Positions 17,599 to 26,660 of a stretch of DNA of 64,000 nucleotides are shown piece by piece. Within the stretch, counting starts at the first letter, position 1; every line of letters starts with the position of its first letter. This DNA comes from Ferroplasma acidarmanus Fer1 (GTDB lineage: Archaea > Thermoplasmatota > Thermoplasmata > Thermoplasmatales > Thermoplasmataceae). Both the position numbers and the translations under genes were made by a program. The stretch covers positions 1,054,001 through 1,118,000 of the forward strand of contig NC_021592.1 of the NCBI RefSeq assembly GCF_000152265.2, in the 5' to 3' direction. The notes below the pieces were generated by a model. The model was not told the DNA's origin and searched no databases. It worked only from the letters and a program-made list of their open reading frames with translations.

Positions 17599-18228
17599 TC
17601 ACACATGAAAAATATGGATGATACCTGTTGTAATAAGGTCAACGGCTATAGCAGTAAGCAGCAATCCCATTATCCTTGATATTACTATTGATCCGGTCTT
17701 CCCGATTTTCTGGAATATGGGAAGGGAATACCTGAGAATAATAAACGCCAGGACTAATACAAGTATTACTGCTAGAACTACCATCAGCCTGGAAAATATG
17801 TCTATTCCAGCTCTGTTGAAGTAAATAATTGCTGTGGTTATAGTTCCTGGCCCTGCCAGTAGAGGCGTTCCTATCGGTGCTATAGCTATGCCTTCCCGAT
17901 CAGCTGAATCCTGCTGTTCTGCATTTGTTATCTTTGTTGTTGATGTTTTGCCCTGAAGCATATCAAAACCAACCTTGAAAAGCAGTATGCCTCCAGCTAT
18001 TTCAAAATCGTAAATGCTAATTCCAAGTATATCAAAAATATAAACTCCCAGAAACATAAATCCGAAAACCATGCCGGAAGCCATGTACACACTTCTACGT
18101 ATAACTTCCTTCCGTTCTTTCAGACTGTATCCATCTGTAAGCGTTATCAGTATAGGGACTGCACCTATTGGATTCATTATTGCGAATAATGCCACGAATA
18201 CAGTGATAAACAAAAGTAGAATTGCCAT
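17599..18228 (-). CDS. MarC-family integral membrane protein
   Basis: A 209-aa protein with six hydrophobic segments and the family features FAIMNPIGAVPILITLTDGYS in the first segment and IAIAPIGTPLLAGPGTITTAI in the middle, an inverted repeat of the NP/GP motif type. MarC proteins (UPF0056) are widespread; their transport role is not established and the old link to multiple antibiotic resistance was withdrawn. The gene is monocistronic and convergent with aroD. Confidence 0.9.
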   Translation of the reverse strand: MAILLLFITVFVALFAIMNPIGAVPILITLTDGYSLKERKEVIRRSVYMASGMVFGFMFLGVYIFDILGISIYDFEIAGGILLFKVGFDMLQGKTSTTKITNAEQQDSADREGIAIAPIGTPLLAGPGTITTAIIYFNRAGIDIFSRLMVVLAVILVLVLAFIILRYSLPIFQKIGKTGSIVISRIMGLLLTAIAVDLITTGIIHIFHV

Positions 18229-18512
18229 TTAATGTGCATAAGTAAAATGTATTAATGCTTTTGGTTTAAAAAATTACAAATCATTCTACCAGAAAGAAAG
18301 CCACTGAGTTTACGATGTGGATGAATTGCTGGAATTGTTAAACATCTTATAATTAATTAATATTTAAACAATTTTAAAATACTACGAATGGAATAATTTT
18401 TAAAATAACAATAAATTAAACATTTTTGAGATAATTATTATGTACCGCAAGGCTTATACAATAATATCAAACCCATAGATATAGGTGGAATAACCGGCGC
18501 ACTTAAACATAA
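18229..18512. other. intergenic region, AT-rich, no gene seen
   Basis: This is the space between marC and a decayed TnpB fragment. It has many A/T runs and no open frame of interest. The part up to about 18260 should hold the marC promoter. The rest may be the further-decayed body of the mobile element whose 3' end is recognisable from 18513 onwards. Confidence 0.4.
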
Positions 18513-18669
18513 GGCATCAACACCTATATTGTACCTGAGGATAGCAGGGAATTTACGCCTGTGGAGATTATTGCCTCCGGCTTTGAATGGCTTAGTATTA
18601 GCTCCTATGTGAAGTTAAAGTATGGTCAATGAAGCAGAAAGTCTCTATGCTTTAGCATGAGGTAGTTCA
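18513..18669 (+). pseudogene. decayed 3' end of an IS200/IS605-type tnpB with its terminal hairpin
   Basis: One frame reads 39 residues without a stop from 18513 and contains VPEDSREFTPVEI, a phrase like the C-terminal tails of archaeal TnpB proteins, ending at 18632. A shift of frame at about 18630 then gives SMKQ and the EAESL-type ending usual just before the element end. An imperfect hairpin (CTC.ATGCT / AGCAT.GAG, 18643-18661) is followed by TAGTTCAC, which resembles the right end of IS605-group elements. No intact tnpB or tnpA is present. The last bases supply the stop codon of the gene on the other strand. Confidence 0.55.
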
Positions 18670-20148
18670 CTGGTATGACCGGTCCTCACTGTTGTTGTAG
18701 TAATTATAGTATTCTCCACGCTGGGAACCTGTCGCTTCCTCACCCAGTGCGTTATTCATGCTGCCATAGTACTTCTTTATTTTTTCCTCAACCGGGACAT
18801 AAAGCGATAATGCCTCTTTAACATCGGATTTTTCTATGAGTTTGTGGCCATTTTCAATTGACATATCACCGGAGGCGCGAATCAGGCCGCCAAGTTCTCT
18901 CAATTTAAGTGTCAAAGCATTGCTTTTATGCTCCTCCAATGCCCTGCGCCTGCCCTCATTTATAATCAAATCAGCAGCATCCATAGTCATATGTGGAATC
19001 TTCCCATCTACATTTATCTCCTGTGCTATGAATTGAAGGTATTTCATGCGGTTTTCCTTTGTATCAGGTATAGAATTTTCCATTAATACCTCATATCCAT
19101 TGCCCACAATTCTGGATCTTAACGGGCTGAGTATATATTGCAAGTCCTGAATATTGCAAGCAGCTACTAGAATAAAATCTGTTGGCACATCATCAACCTT
19201 GACGCTGGCTCCAGCACTCTGTGGATTTCTTCCGACTATTGGGAATTTCCTCTCCTGCATTGCTGTCAGGATAAAACGCTGTAGATTGCCTAAGTGTGTG
19301 ATTTCATCAATGAAAAGAACACCCTCATGGGCCATATGCACTGAACCGGCAACAACCCTCTCATATGGCATAGTCCCCAGCTGGGGGTGCCCGCCATAGG
19401 GGTCATGCCTTACATCTCCTAAAAGTTCTGTTTCACTGGCTCCTGTAGCCAGCACAAATGGATTTCTATCAATTGGGACAATAACCTTGCTCGGGCTCTT
19501 TTTCTCAAGCTTCCGCCTGCGTTCCAGAGTTTTTTCATCCAGGACACGTATTTTGTCACCGTATTTTTCGTATACAACTATCTGCTCTTTATCTCCCACT
19601 TTTCTTGTCTGGGTTACCCTGTCATTGTTGTTGTTTACACCAAAAGCAACTCCTATTACATTGAAAACATCATTAAATGGGCCCTGTGTGTTGTTTACAA
19701 CCTTCGGGTTGTTGCAGTTCGGGCAAACACTTTCCGTAGGAGATGAGTAAAAACCACAGTGCGGGCATTTATAACCCAGCCTCTGTGCAACATTATCAGG
19801 TGCATCTTTTGGTTCTATAATCTCTCCCTCTATCGAATTCATTTCGTGTTTTTCATTTTCAATTTCGGCAATTGTCCTGACCTCAATAAACGGCCGTTCA
19901 GGATACGAAGGATTGTGGACAACCCTTATTTCTTCCTCAGGCCTGCTAATGTAAAATGACATTGCCTGGGCTATCATTGATTTTCCAACACCGGGTGGAC
20001 CTACAAGTAAAAGATTCCTTCTCTGTTTTGCGGCAATTAATGCCAGGCGAACAGCCTCTTCCTGCCCTATTACTCTATCAAGGGGGTTAGATGGGATTTT
20101 TATGAATGATGTATCGGGGTATTCTGTATAATTTACATATGTTCCCAT
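18667..20148 (-). CDS. LonB-like AAA+ ATPase with zinc ribbon, lacking a protease domain
   Basis: A 493-aa ATPase. It opens like archaeal LonB (IPSNPLDRVIGQEEAVRLALIAAKQRR), with Walker A GPPGVGKS at 50-57, Walker B VLFIDE at 277-282 and an arginine-finger region SPLRSRIVGNGYEVLM at 341-356, which is LonB-like. Unlike LonB it has no membrane segments and ends at 493 with no Ser-Lys protease domain. A zinc ribbon (Cys128, 131, 142, 145) is inserted after Walker A. Its ATG overlaps the dnaG 3' end by 16 nt, with an SD GGGTGG inside dnaG, so they are one operon. The last residues are Tyr/Asn-rich, and its stop lies at the edge of a mobile-element remnant. Confidence 0.85.
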   Translation of the reverse strand: MGTYVNYTEYPDTSFIKIPSNPLDRVIGQEEAVRLALIAAKQRRNLLLVGPPGVGKSMIAQAMSFYISRPEEEIRVVHNPSYPERPFIEVRTIAEIENEKHEMNSIEGEIIEPKDAPDNVAQRLGYKCPHCGFYSSPTESVCPNCNNPKVVNNTQGPFNDVFNVIGVAFGVNNNNDRVTQTRKVGDKEQIVVYEKYGDKIRVLDEKTLERRRKLEKKSPSKVIVPIDRNPFVLATGASETELLGDVRHDPYGGHPQLGTMPYERVVAGSVHMAHEGVLFIDEITHLGNLQRFILTAMQERKFPIVGRNPQSAGASVKVDDVPTDFILVAACNIQDLQYILSPLRSRIVGNGYEVLMENSIPDTKENRMKYLQFIAQEINVDGKIPHMTMDAADLIINEGRRRALEEHKSNALTLKLRELGGLIRASGDMSIENGHKLIEKSDVKEALSLYVPVEEKIKKYYGSMNNALGEEATGSQRGEYYNYYNNSEDRSYQ

Positions 20149-21419
20149 GTAACCACCCTTATCTCATCCGGTTTTTTTGTCACATGTCCGATTTTCATGC
20201 CATAAATAGATTTTACGCCCATGCTGAAAGCAATATCAACAAATCTCTGGGATATTACTCCGCCACTAATAATTGTTGTTCCGTTTTTTACGCTCTGCAT
20301 CAATTCAGCTGCATCGGATACTGGATATCTTGCTATGGGATTTCCCGCATCATCATAAATTTCAACGGCTTTGCTTTCAAATAACTCGTTCAATTTATTT
20401 CTCACAAATCTTGGATCGTTTATATCGTTGATTTCCTCTATTACCGGTGCTTCCACTTCAGCGGTTTCCACGTGTTTAGGCTCTTTCTCTTGTTTCTTCT
20501 GTTGGGGCTCCTCCTTAACTGTAGTATTTACGTTCATATCTGCTATGGCTTTATTGTTTTTCTCGGTAAATTCCTTCAGTTCCTCAATCATTCCGTGGGA
20601 TTCAAGATACTGGTTTACAGGTGCTTTGTATTTAAGTGCTTTTACTATCTGCTTATATGTAAGCTCCTCAACCTCTGTTCCTGGTGGAGCCCTGGCTATA
20701 AAGTCAACATCAGCAACCTGGAGCATTTCCTTTATTATTAGTTCGCCCCCATGGTCACCATCAACAAATAATGTTACAGTCCTTGCTTTGGAAAGCTCTT
20801 TAACCGTTTTTGGAACACTTGTTCCCTGTACAGCTATGGTATTTTTTATGCCATACCTTAACAGATTAAGGACATCATTTCTGCCTTCAACAACTATAAT
20901 AGAATCTGAAGTTCCAACAGCCGGTCCAGCAGGGAGGTGTTCCTCTCCATAGGAAAGAATCTCCTTTTTTTCGACTTCTTCCCTTACAGATTGGATAATA
21001 CTTTCACTGAGGCTTTTCCCGTTTGTACCCATTTTTTTATACAATTCCTCGGCTCTCTGTATAACCTTATCTCTTTTGTTAATTCTTACGTCTTCCACGT
21101 CTTCTATATCAACCTTCGCCTTACAGGGCCCTATTCTGTCTATAGTTTCAAGAGCAGCAGCAAGAATTGAACTCTCAACCTGGTCAAGCCCGGACGGAAT
21201 AAGGACAAAGCCCTCTGTTCTGCCTTTTTTAGTATCTATCTCAACTTCAATTCTTCCAATTTTCCCACTTTTTTGCAAATCCCTTAAATCTAATTCTTCA
21301 CCCAATAATCCTTCAGTTTGACCAAATATTGCACCAACAACATCTGGTTTTTCAACAACTCCGTCAGTTACTATCTTTGCTTTGATAACATATTTCGTTA
21401 TGTTTGGATCGACATTCAT
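20133..21419 (-). CDS. dnaG: DnaG-like primase, archaeal
   Basis: Archaeal DnaG, in other archaea reported both as a primase and as a part of the RNA-degrading exosome. From the ATG at 21419 it is 428 aa. The N-terminal domain contains KYVIKAKIVTDGVVEKPDVVGAIFGQTEGLLG-type sequence, and the TOPRIM core has SIIVVEGRNDVLNLL and VTLFVDGDHGGELI with the metal-binding DGD. Between about 290 and 335 there is a low-complexity charged linker (KKQEKEPKHVE) before a C-terminal conserved region. The start at 21419 has a GGTGAT ribosome binding site; a GTG at 21428 would also read through. It is followed by the LonB-like ATPase gene. Confidence 0.94.
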   Translation of the reverse strand: MNVDPNITKYVIKAKIVTDGVVEKPDVVGAIFGQTEGLLGEELDLRDLQKSGKIGRIEVEIDTKKGRTEGFVLIPSGLDQVESSILAAALETIDRIGPCKAKVDIEDVEDVRINKRDKVIQRAEELYKKMGTNGKSLSESIIQSVREEVEKKEILSYGEEHLPAGPAVGTSDSIIVVEGRNDVLNLLRYGIKNTIAVQGTSVPKTVKELSKARTVTLFVDGDHGGELIIKEMLQVADVDFIARAPPGTEVEELTYKQIVKALKYKAPVNQYLESHGMIEELKEFTEKNNKAIADMNVNTTVKEEPQQKKQEKEPKHVETAEVEAPVIEEINDINDPRFVRNKLNELFESKAVEIYDDAGNPIARYPVSDAAELMQSVKNGTTIISGGVISQRFVDIAFSMGVKSIYGMKIGHVTKKPDEIRVVTWEHM

Positions 21420-21744
21420 TATTATCACCGTTATTTGTGTTAATTAAGTTATTATGATAATTTTTACTTACCATTAAATTGTTATGTATAAAATGTATAT
21501 AATCTATTCGTTATCATTTCTGGCATGAATTAATAATTAAAGCAATATGCAGTGCTGATTCCTGCAGAAGATTAAACCATAGCATGAATTTTCAAAATTT
21601 CTATAACTATAATTAGTACCTCAATCTGGAGATAAAATATAAAGAATATTTTCACTGTGCATTATTTATAATGCTTCCTCAATTCGTAGAGAATATGCAG
21701 GAATTTTCAAAAGGTTAAAATAAGTAAGATATATCATTAAAAGA
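21420..21744. other. divergent intergenic region between dnaG and nfo
   Basis: No gene is seen. A near-repeat GCATGAATTTTCAAAA / GCAGGAATTTTCAAAA occurs at about 21581 and 21694, each preceded by ATA. A TATA-like GGTTAAAATAAG at about 21713-21725 is 26 nt before the nfo ATG. On the other strand the dnaG promoter is probably in the AT-rich part at 21440-21500. Confidence 0.45.
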
Positions 21745-22758
21745 ATGATAAAGTTTGGTGTTGCTGGAATACCACTTACCAGTAAGGGAAGAACGTATAT
21801 GGATTCAATTCAGGAAGTGGCAAATCTCGGCTTAAATTCTCTTGAAGTTCAACTTTTAAGGGTAAATGTGAGTGAAGACCCGGCAATTGAATATGTTGAT
21901 ATGTATCCTAAGGATGTTACAGACTCCATCATTGTTGACGTTTTAAGGCCTGATGACACCGGTAACTATAGAAGCATAGGCACTGAAAAGGAAATAGAAG
22001 AAGATGACATAGTGCAGGAAATTTTCTGGAATATGGCACGCAATTATGATGAATTGAAAGAGGGAAGTGAAATAGCCAGGGAACTTGATGTGGATATATC
22101 AATGCATGCTCCATATTATATGGATCTATTAAATGGCGGGGAAATGGCAGAGAAGTCACTTAACCATTTGCGATGGTCGCTTTTAATAGGAAAGGCCATG
22201 GGGGCTAAAAGAATAATTACCCATACAGGATTTTATACCAGAAAAAAATCTGAAAGCCTCAAAAACGCCCTTGATATTTATGCAGACGTTGCAAAAAAAT
22301 TTTCACATGAAAATGGATATCCATATATTGGCGTAGAAGCTTCCGGCAAAAAAGACCTGTTCGGGACACAGAAAGAACTGTTTTATCTTGCGGATCGGAT
22401 ACCGGAGGTGGAACCCATACTTAACTTCCCACACATCCACTCCATAAATAATGGTTCACTTATAGACGCGAAGAACTTTGAAGATGTGGTTGCTGCATTT
22501 GCGAAATATGCAAAGTATGATCTGTATTCAGAATTTGGTGGAGTAGAATACGATAACGGGAACGAATTAAAGATAACTGCAATAAAACACGGAGACCTCA
22601 AATTCGAAACTCTTGCAGAGGTAATATCTACCAGTGACAGGGATATGGATATTATATCCATGTCTCCCCTGCTTGAACATGATGCCCAGTATATGGAGTT
22701 AATGTACTGGAGGGCACTTTCAAAAAAATATCAGAAAAAACTCGCAAAGAAAATATAG
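21745..22758 (+). CDS. nfo: endonuclease IV-like (AP endonuclease 2 family) protein
   Basis: TIM-barrel DNA-repair nuclease of 337 aa, expected to cut at abasic sites using zinc. It shows MIKFGVAGIPLTSKGRTYMD at the start, ISMHAPYYMDL and ITHTGFYTRKKSE (metal-ligand histidines), GVEASGKKDLFGTQKELF and NFPHIHSINNGSL. These correspond to the family's H, E, H metal sites, although spacing differs from bacterial Nfo, and the protein is longer than the 280-aa E. coli enzyme. It could alternatively be another sugar-isomerase-like barrel, but the AP-endonuclease relationship is the best fit. It begins an operon with two small genes. Confidence 0.82.
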   Translation: MIKFGVAGIPLTSKGRTYMDSIQEVANLGLNSLEVQLLRVNVSEDPAIEYVDMYPKDVTDSIIVDVLRPDDTGNYRSIGTEKEIEEDDIVQEIFWNMARNYDELKEGSEIARELDVDISMHAPYYMDLLNGGEMAEKSLNHLRWSLLIGKAMGAKRIITHTGFYTRKKSESLKNALDIYADVAKKFSHENGYPYIGVEASGKKDLFGTQKELFYLADRIPEVEPILNFPHIHSINNGSLIDAKNFEDVVAAFAKYAKYDLYSEFGGVEYDNGNELKITAIKHGDLKFETLAEVISTSDRDMDIISMSPLLEHDAQYMELMYWRALSKKYQKKLAKKI

Positions 22759-22766
22759 GTGAAAAA

Positions 22767-23054
22767 ATGAGAACATATCCTGTTAAAAAAACAATTAAAA
22801 TTAATGAAACGTATGTAATGGAAACCCTGAAATCTAGAAACCTTGAATTTCAACAGGAAGGAAACCATATAATTTCTTCATATCCCGGACTAAAAAAAAT
22901 TGAACTATGGACAGACGGGAAGAAATTATATGTTGAAACAGAAACAGATACCCAGTACAGTAATCCAGGGGAAACAATAAAATTCTTCAACAACCTGCTT
23001 GAAGCCCTCACCGGATATACAACAAAGGAACGTAAGAAGCTAATATCTAAATAG
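22767..23054 (+). CDS. small conserved protein, DUF5611-like
   Basis: A 95-aa soluble protein with a beta-rich centre: ETLKSRNLEFQQEGNHIISSYPGLKKIELWTDGKKLYVETETD, then a helix with ETIKFFNNLLEALTGYTTKER. It resembles a family of short Thermoplasmata proteins of unknown function (DUF5611, from memory). The start follows nfo by 8 nt with GGTGAAAAA as ribosome binding site, so it is in the nfo operon. No function is proposed. Confidence 0.7.
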   Translation: MRTYPVKKTIKINETYVMETLKSRNLEFQQEGNHIISSYPGLKKIELWTDGKKLYVETETDTQYSNPGETIKFFNNLLEALTGYTTKERKKLISK

Positions 23055-23076
23055 TTTATCTTATTACCATTACTAG

Positions 23077-23442
23077 ATGTACAGGGATAAATTATATATA
23101 GTATATATTATAATAAGCATTGTATCACTATTTTTTCTTATAATCTCTCTAAACGGTTTGCTATTCCATAATCAATATTTGATAAACCTGATCCCGTTAA
23201 AGTCACTTGGCAACTGGCAGTACTGGATATTGATAGCCTCAACAATTGTATTCATATATTTTGCTTATTTGACATATTCAATACTTAATGATATATACAC
23301 ATTTAAAAAATTATTAAAGAGCAGCAGCAAAAAAACTTTTATTGATAATATGCCCAGCCTGGAAAGAATTTCAAAGAGGCTTGGGAAAAACTATGATGAG
23401 CTGCTTAAGCAGGCAAAACATAAATGGGGAATAAAAAAATAA
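23077..23442 (+). CDS. hypothetical membrane protein (121 aa, two TM segments)
   Basis: Not recognised. Hydrophobic segments at about residues 7-29 and 46-68 are followed by a basic cytosolic tail of about 50 residues (KKLLKSSSKKTFIDNMPSLERISKRLGKNYDELLKQAKHKW region). The tail has the look of a small helical domain (KRLGKNYDELLKQAKHKWG). It lies 22 nt after the DUF5611-like gene and ends convergently next to speE, with adjacent stop codons. Confidence 0.7.
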   Translation: MYRDKLYIVYIIISIVSLFFLIISLNGLLFHNQYLINLIPLKSLGNWQYWILIASTIVFIYFAYLTYSILNDIYTFKKLLKSSSKKTFIDNMPSLERISKRLGKNYDELLKQAKHKWGIKK

Positions 23443-24264
23443 TTATTTTAGTATATTTTTAACAAATTCCGGAAGATAAAATGAACCGGTCAATATATCA
23501 CTATTGAAATATTTGCCAGACTTTGCTTTTTCATCCCTCAGTTTCATTTCTCCGGAAGATGCCATTGTAAATGACCATAGTCCGCTTGGATATGTGGGTA
23601 TAAATGCACAGTATGTCTTTACGCTTTTAAATACCTCTGACATGCCTTTATGTGCCATAGCCAGGGCAGCTGGCTGATAGTATGGAGAACCCGATTGTGT
23701 TACCACTATTCCATCATCTGTTAAATGTGCCTTTATGTCCTCATAGAAATCTCTGGAGAATAATCCCTCGGCCGGGCCAACAGGATCCGTGGAATCTATT
23801 ATTATCCTGTCAAATTTATTCTCTGTTTCTTTTATGTATTTTATTCCATCCCCTACAATTAATTTTACCCTGCTATCCTTGAAAGATGACGATATATCTG
23901 GAAAATATTTTTTTGCAATCTCTACAACATTTCCATCAATTTCAACATTTGTAATCTTATCTGTCCCAAGGTCCAGCAACCTTCTGGCTGCTCCACCGTC
24001 CCCGCCGCCTATTATTAATACATTTGATGGCCTGGAGTTGAAATAATGGGGAACCATAGTTATCATTTCATGGTAAACGTATTCATCTTTTTCAGTTAAT
24101 TGCACGGTTCCATCTATGGATAATAACTTTCCAAAATCATAGGTATCGAAAAGGTCTATTCTCTGGTAGTCCGTTTTAACGGAAAGTAGCTGGTCCTTTA
24201 CCCTGAAGGATAGTTGCAAATTGTCCGAGTATCTTTCCGAAAACCAATTTTCTATTAATCTCAT
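23443..24264 (-). CDS. speE: polyamine aminopropyltransferase (spermidine synthase)
   Basis: Transfers aminopropyl from decarboxylated SAM to a polyamine acceptor. The 273-aa protein shows the small N-terminal beta domain ([21 protein letters not shown]), the sequence [13 protein letters not shown], the nucleotide loop [38 protein letters not shown], and the catalytic [21 protein letters not shown]. Archaeal homologues range in substrate, so which polyamine is made is unknown. It is monocistronic and divergent from the HTa gene, with 283 bp between. Confidence 0.93.
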   Translation of the reverse strand: MRLIENWFSERYSDNLQLSFRVKDQLLSVKTDYQRIDLFDTYDFGKLLSIDGTVQLTEKDEYVYHEMITMVPHYFNSRPSNVLIIGGGDGGAARRLLDLGTDKITNVEIDGNVVEIAKKYFPDISSSFKDSRVKLIVGDGIKYIKETENKFDRIIIDSTDPVGPAEGLFSRDFYEDIKAHLTDDGIVVTQSGSPYYQPAALAMAHKGMSEVFKSVKTYCAFIPTYPSGLWSFTMASSGEMKLRDEKAKSGKYFNSDILTGSFYLPEFVKNILK

Positions 24265-24509
24265 GTAAGTTTATATTTATTGCGTATATAATTCTTATCG
24301 GAACCCGTATAAATTTTATTCCATAGCAGGAAATGCCTGGAAATTATTTGAGTTATAAATCCTTACCATATTTAAAGGCAGAATAGAGTTAATATTCCTT
24401 ATATTTCAATTGGCACTCCATGAATAAGTGTAATAAATGTATGCATTCCAGTTCAAATCTAAAGCAAATTCAGTAATTTTAAGGTTTTATTGGATTTTTT
24501 AGAGAAAAG

Positions 24510-24520
24510 TTTTTATATTA
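24510..24520 (+). promoter_or_regulatory. TATA-like box for the HTa gene
   Basis: TTTTTATATTA at 24510-24520 is the best TATA-like match in the 283-bp region before the HTa start. It puts transcription start near 24540, followed by GGTGA (24539-24543) and the ATG at 24548. The leader would therefore be 8 nt or so and carry a partial ribosome binding site. The upstream part of the region (24265-24480) has no other obvious structure. Confidence 0.5.
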
Positions 24521-24547
24521 CAAATTATATTATGTATTGGTGAAATA

Positions 24548-24820
24548 ATGGTAGGTATAAGTGAATTATCAAAGAAGGTTGCCAGCACTACAAACACGAC
24601 CCAGAAGAAGACAGCAGAGATAATAACGGCATTCCTTAAGGAAACAGTAGAATCAGTCAATGCAGGAAACAAAGTCAACCTTGCTGATTTCGGAATCTTT
24701 GAAAGAAAGGAACAGAAGGAAAGAGTTGCAAGAAACCCTAAAACCAGAGAAGAAATCAAAGTTCCAGCTAAAGACAAATTTGTATTCAGGGCATCTTCTG
24801 CTATAAAATACAAAGATTAA
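24548..24820 (+). CDS. HTa, HU-family DNA-binding protein
   Basis: A 90-aa chromatin protein of the bacterial HU/IHF family, found in Thermoplasmatales in place of archaeal histones. Helices MVGISELSKKVASTTNTTQKK and ITAFLKETVESVNAGNKVNL lead to the strand FGIFERKEQKERVARNP, the arm TREEIKVPAKDK and the closing FVFRASSAIKYKD. The RxxRNPKT region with the arm Pro is the DNA-intercalating part. Its presence is one of the best lineage markers in the window and derives from an old bacterial transfer (established for the group). Confidence 0.95.
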   Translation: MVGISELSKKVASTTNTTQKKTAEIITAFLKETVESVNAGNKVNLADFGIFERKEQKERVARNPKTREEIKVPAKDKFVFRASSAIKYKD

Positions 24821-24910
24821 TCCAAAATTTTTAGATTTTTATACATAACAATAATTTTTCTATTAATTAAATAACTATAATGGTAAAATAATAAATGGTA
24901 ATAATGTACT

Positions 24911-26506
24911 ATGAAAGTCCTGGGGCTTGAGGGCACAGCTCATACAATAAGTGCCGGTATCGTAGACGATAATAGAATCATTTCAAATTTCTCATCAACT
25001 TACATACCAAAAAATGGTGGCATACATCCAAGGGAAGCAGCAATCCACCACGCCGATAACATATTGCCTGTTATGAAGAAAGCATTTGAAGAAAGTGGCC
25101 TATCACCTGGCCAGATAAACCTGGTGGCTTTTTCCATGGGCCCCGGCCTAGGGCCGTGTTTGAGGGTTGTAGCTACAGCTGCCAGGGCATTTTCAATTAA
25201 ATACGGGATTCCATTAATAGGTGTTAACCACCCGCTCGGGCATGTGGAAATAGGAAGGAAACTTTCCGGGGCAAAGGATCCTATAATGTTATATATTTCC
25301 GGGGGGAATACACAGATTATAGCACATGAAGAAAATTCCTATAAAGTTCTTGGGGAGACCATGGATATTGGGCTGGGAAATCTGCTGGACAAACTGGCAA
25401 GGGATGTAGGCATACCATTTCCAGGAGGACCAAAAATAGAGGAATTTGCTTTAAAAGGTGATAAATTGCTGGATTTGCCATACTCTGTAAAGGGAATGGA
25501 TACATCATTTTCAGGAATTTATACAGCAGCCAGGAATTATATAGGAAGGGAATCCATAGAAAATATATGCTATAGCGTCCAGGAAACAACCTTTTCCATG
25601 CTGGTAGAGGTTTTAGAACGGGCATTATATTATACAGATAAAAGGGAGATTTTACTTGCAGGAGGGGTAGCCAGAAACGATCGGCTCCGTTCAATGGTTT
25701 CACATATGGCAAAGTCATCTGGATATGTTGCCTATCTTACAGATAAAAAATACTGTATGGATAATGGTGCCATGATCGCACAGGCAGGCATGTTAATGTA
25801 TCTTTCTGGGCAGAGGCAGCATATAATGGATACAAAGGTAAATCAAAGTTTCAGGATCGATGAAGTCAAGGTTCCCTGGATTAACTCAAAAAAGCCTGTT
25901 ATAAGCAATAACAGGGGGGCAGAAGCATTGATTTCAGAATCGCAGTTTTATGGTAGGAAAACTATTACAAAACAGCGCGTAGAAAAAGAATACAGAAATC
26001 AGGAACTGGATCGCAAAATAAGAACAGAAAGAATGAAAAATGAGTTTAACCTTATATTCAGGCTAAAAAGCAATGGAATAAATTCTCCTATTCTGTATGA
26101 TTTTGATAAGTATAATTTCACATTAGTTATGCAAAAACTTGATGGTATAACACTCAATAAACTAATCAGGTCTGGGGATAACTATATGGCGGTTATAAAT
26201 AAACTTGGCCAGATAATAGGAGAAATGCATAACCTATTAATCTCACATGGCGATCTGAACCCCAACAATATCATGGTTGTTGGGCCAGATATATATCTAA
26301 TAGACCCCAGCATGGGAAAATTTAATTGTGAAATAGAAGATATGGCAGATGACATTTTCCTCCTCACAGAATCATTTAAAAATCTGTATTCAAACTATGA
26401 TGTGCTTGAAAATCATTTTATAAGTTCTTATAAGGAAAAATCCACCAATTATGTAGAAATTATAAAAACGCTGGATGAAATAAAGCAAAGAAGGAGATAT
26501 GTTTGA
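24911..26506 (+). CDS. Kae1-Bud32 fusion: t6A synthase subunit with protein kinase
   Basis: Makes N6-threonylcarbamoyl-adenosine in tRNAs that read ANN codons, within the KEOPS complex. Residues 1-325 are Kae1: [16 protein letters not shown], the metal-ligand histidines in [25 protein letters not shown] and [13 protein letters not shown]. Residues about 350-531 are the Bud32 atypical kinase: [20 protein letters not shown], the catalytic [12 protein letters not shown] and the DFG-like LIDPSMGKF. The fusion is common in euryarchaea. A TATA-like GTAAAATAATAAAT at about 24881-24895 precedes the ATG by 26 nt. The gene is followed after 154 nt by rdgB, which seems to have its own promoter. Confidence 0.95.
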   Translation: MKVLGLEGTAHTISAGIVDDNRIISNFSSTYIPKNGGIHPREAAIHHADNILPVMKKAFEESGLSPGQINLVAFSMGPGLGPCLRVVATAARAFSIKYGIPLIGVNHPLGHVEIGRKLSGAKDPIMLYISGGNTQIIAHEENSYKVLGETMDIGLGNLLDKLARDVGIPFPGGPKIEEFALKGDKLLDLPYSVKGMDTSFSGIYTAARNYIGRESIENICYSVQETTFSMLVEVLERALYYTDKREILLAGGVARNDRLRSMVSHMAKSSGYVAYLTDKKYCMDNGAMIAQAGMLMYLSGQRQHIMDTKVNQSFRIDEVKVPWINSKKPVISNNRGAEALISESQFYGRKTITKQRVEKEYRNQELDRKIRTERMKNEFNLIFRLKSNGINSPILYDFDKYNFTLVMQKLDGITLNKLIRSGDNYMAVINKLGQIIGEMHNLLISHGDLNPNNIMVVGPDIYLIDPSMGKFNCEIEDMADDIFLLTESFKNLYSNYDVLENHFISSYKEKSTNYVEIIKTLDEIKQRRRYV

Positions 26507-26660
26507 TATAAAACAATATATACAATTTCTGTAATATGTTATACCTGGAAGTGCCCTGTTTAATCGTGTGTTGTTCCGTGAGTATATTTAACTATGGGTA
26601 TTAAAATTATTATTAACATCACAGCATAATTAATAAATTATAATATGATTCCTGTATTAT

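Noticed and set aside
20371-20952. 193-aa open frame antisense to dnaG
   Set aside because: Ser/Phe-rich composition is that of a shadow frame; dnaG on the other strand is well supported.
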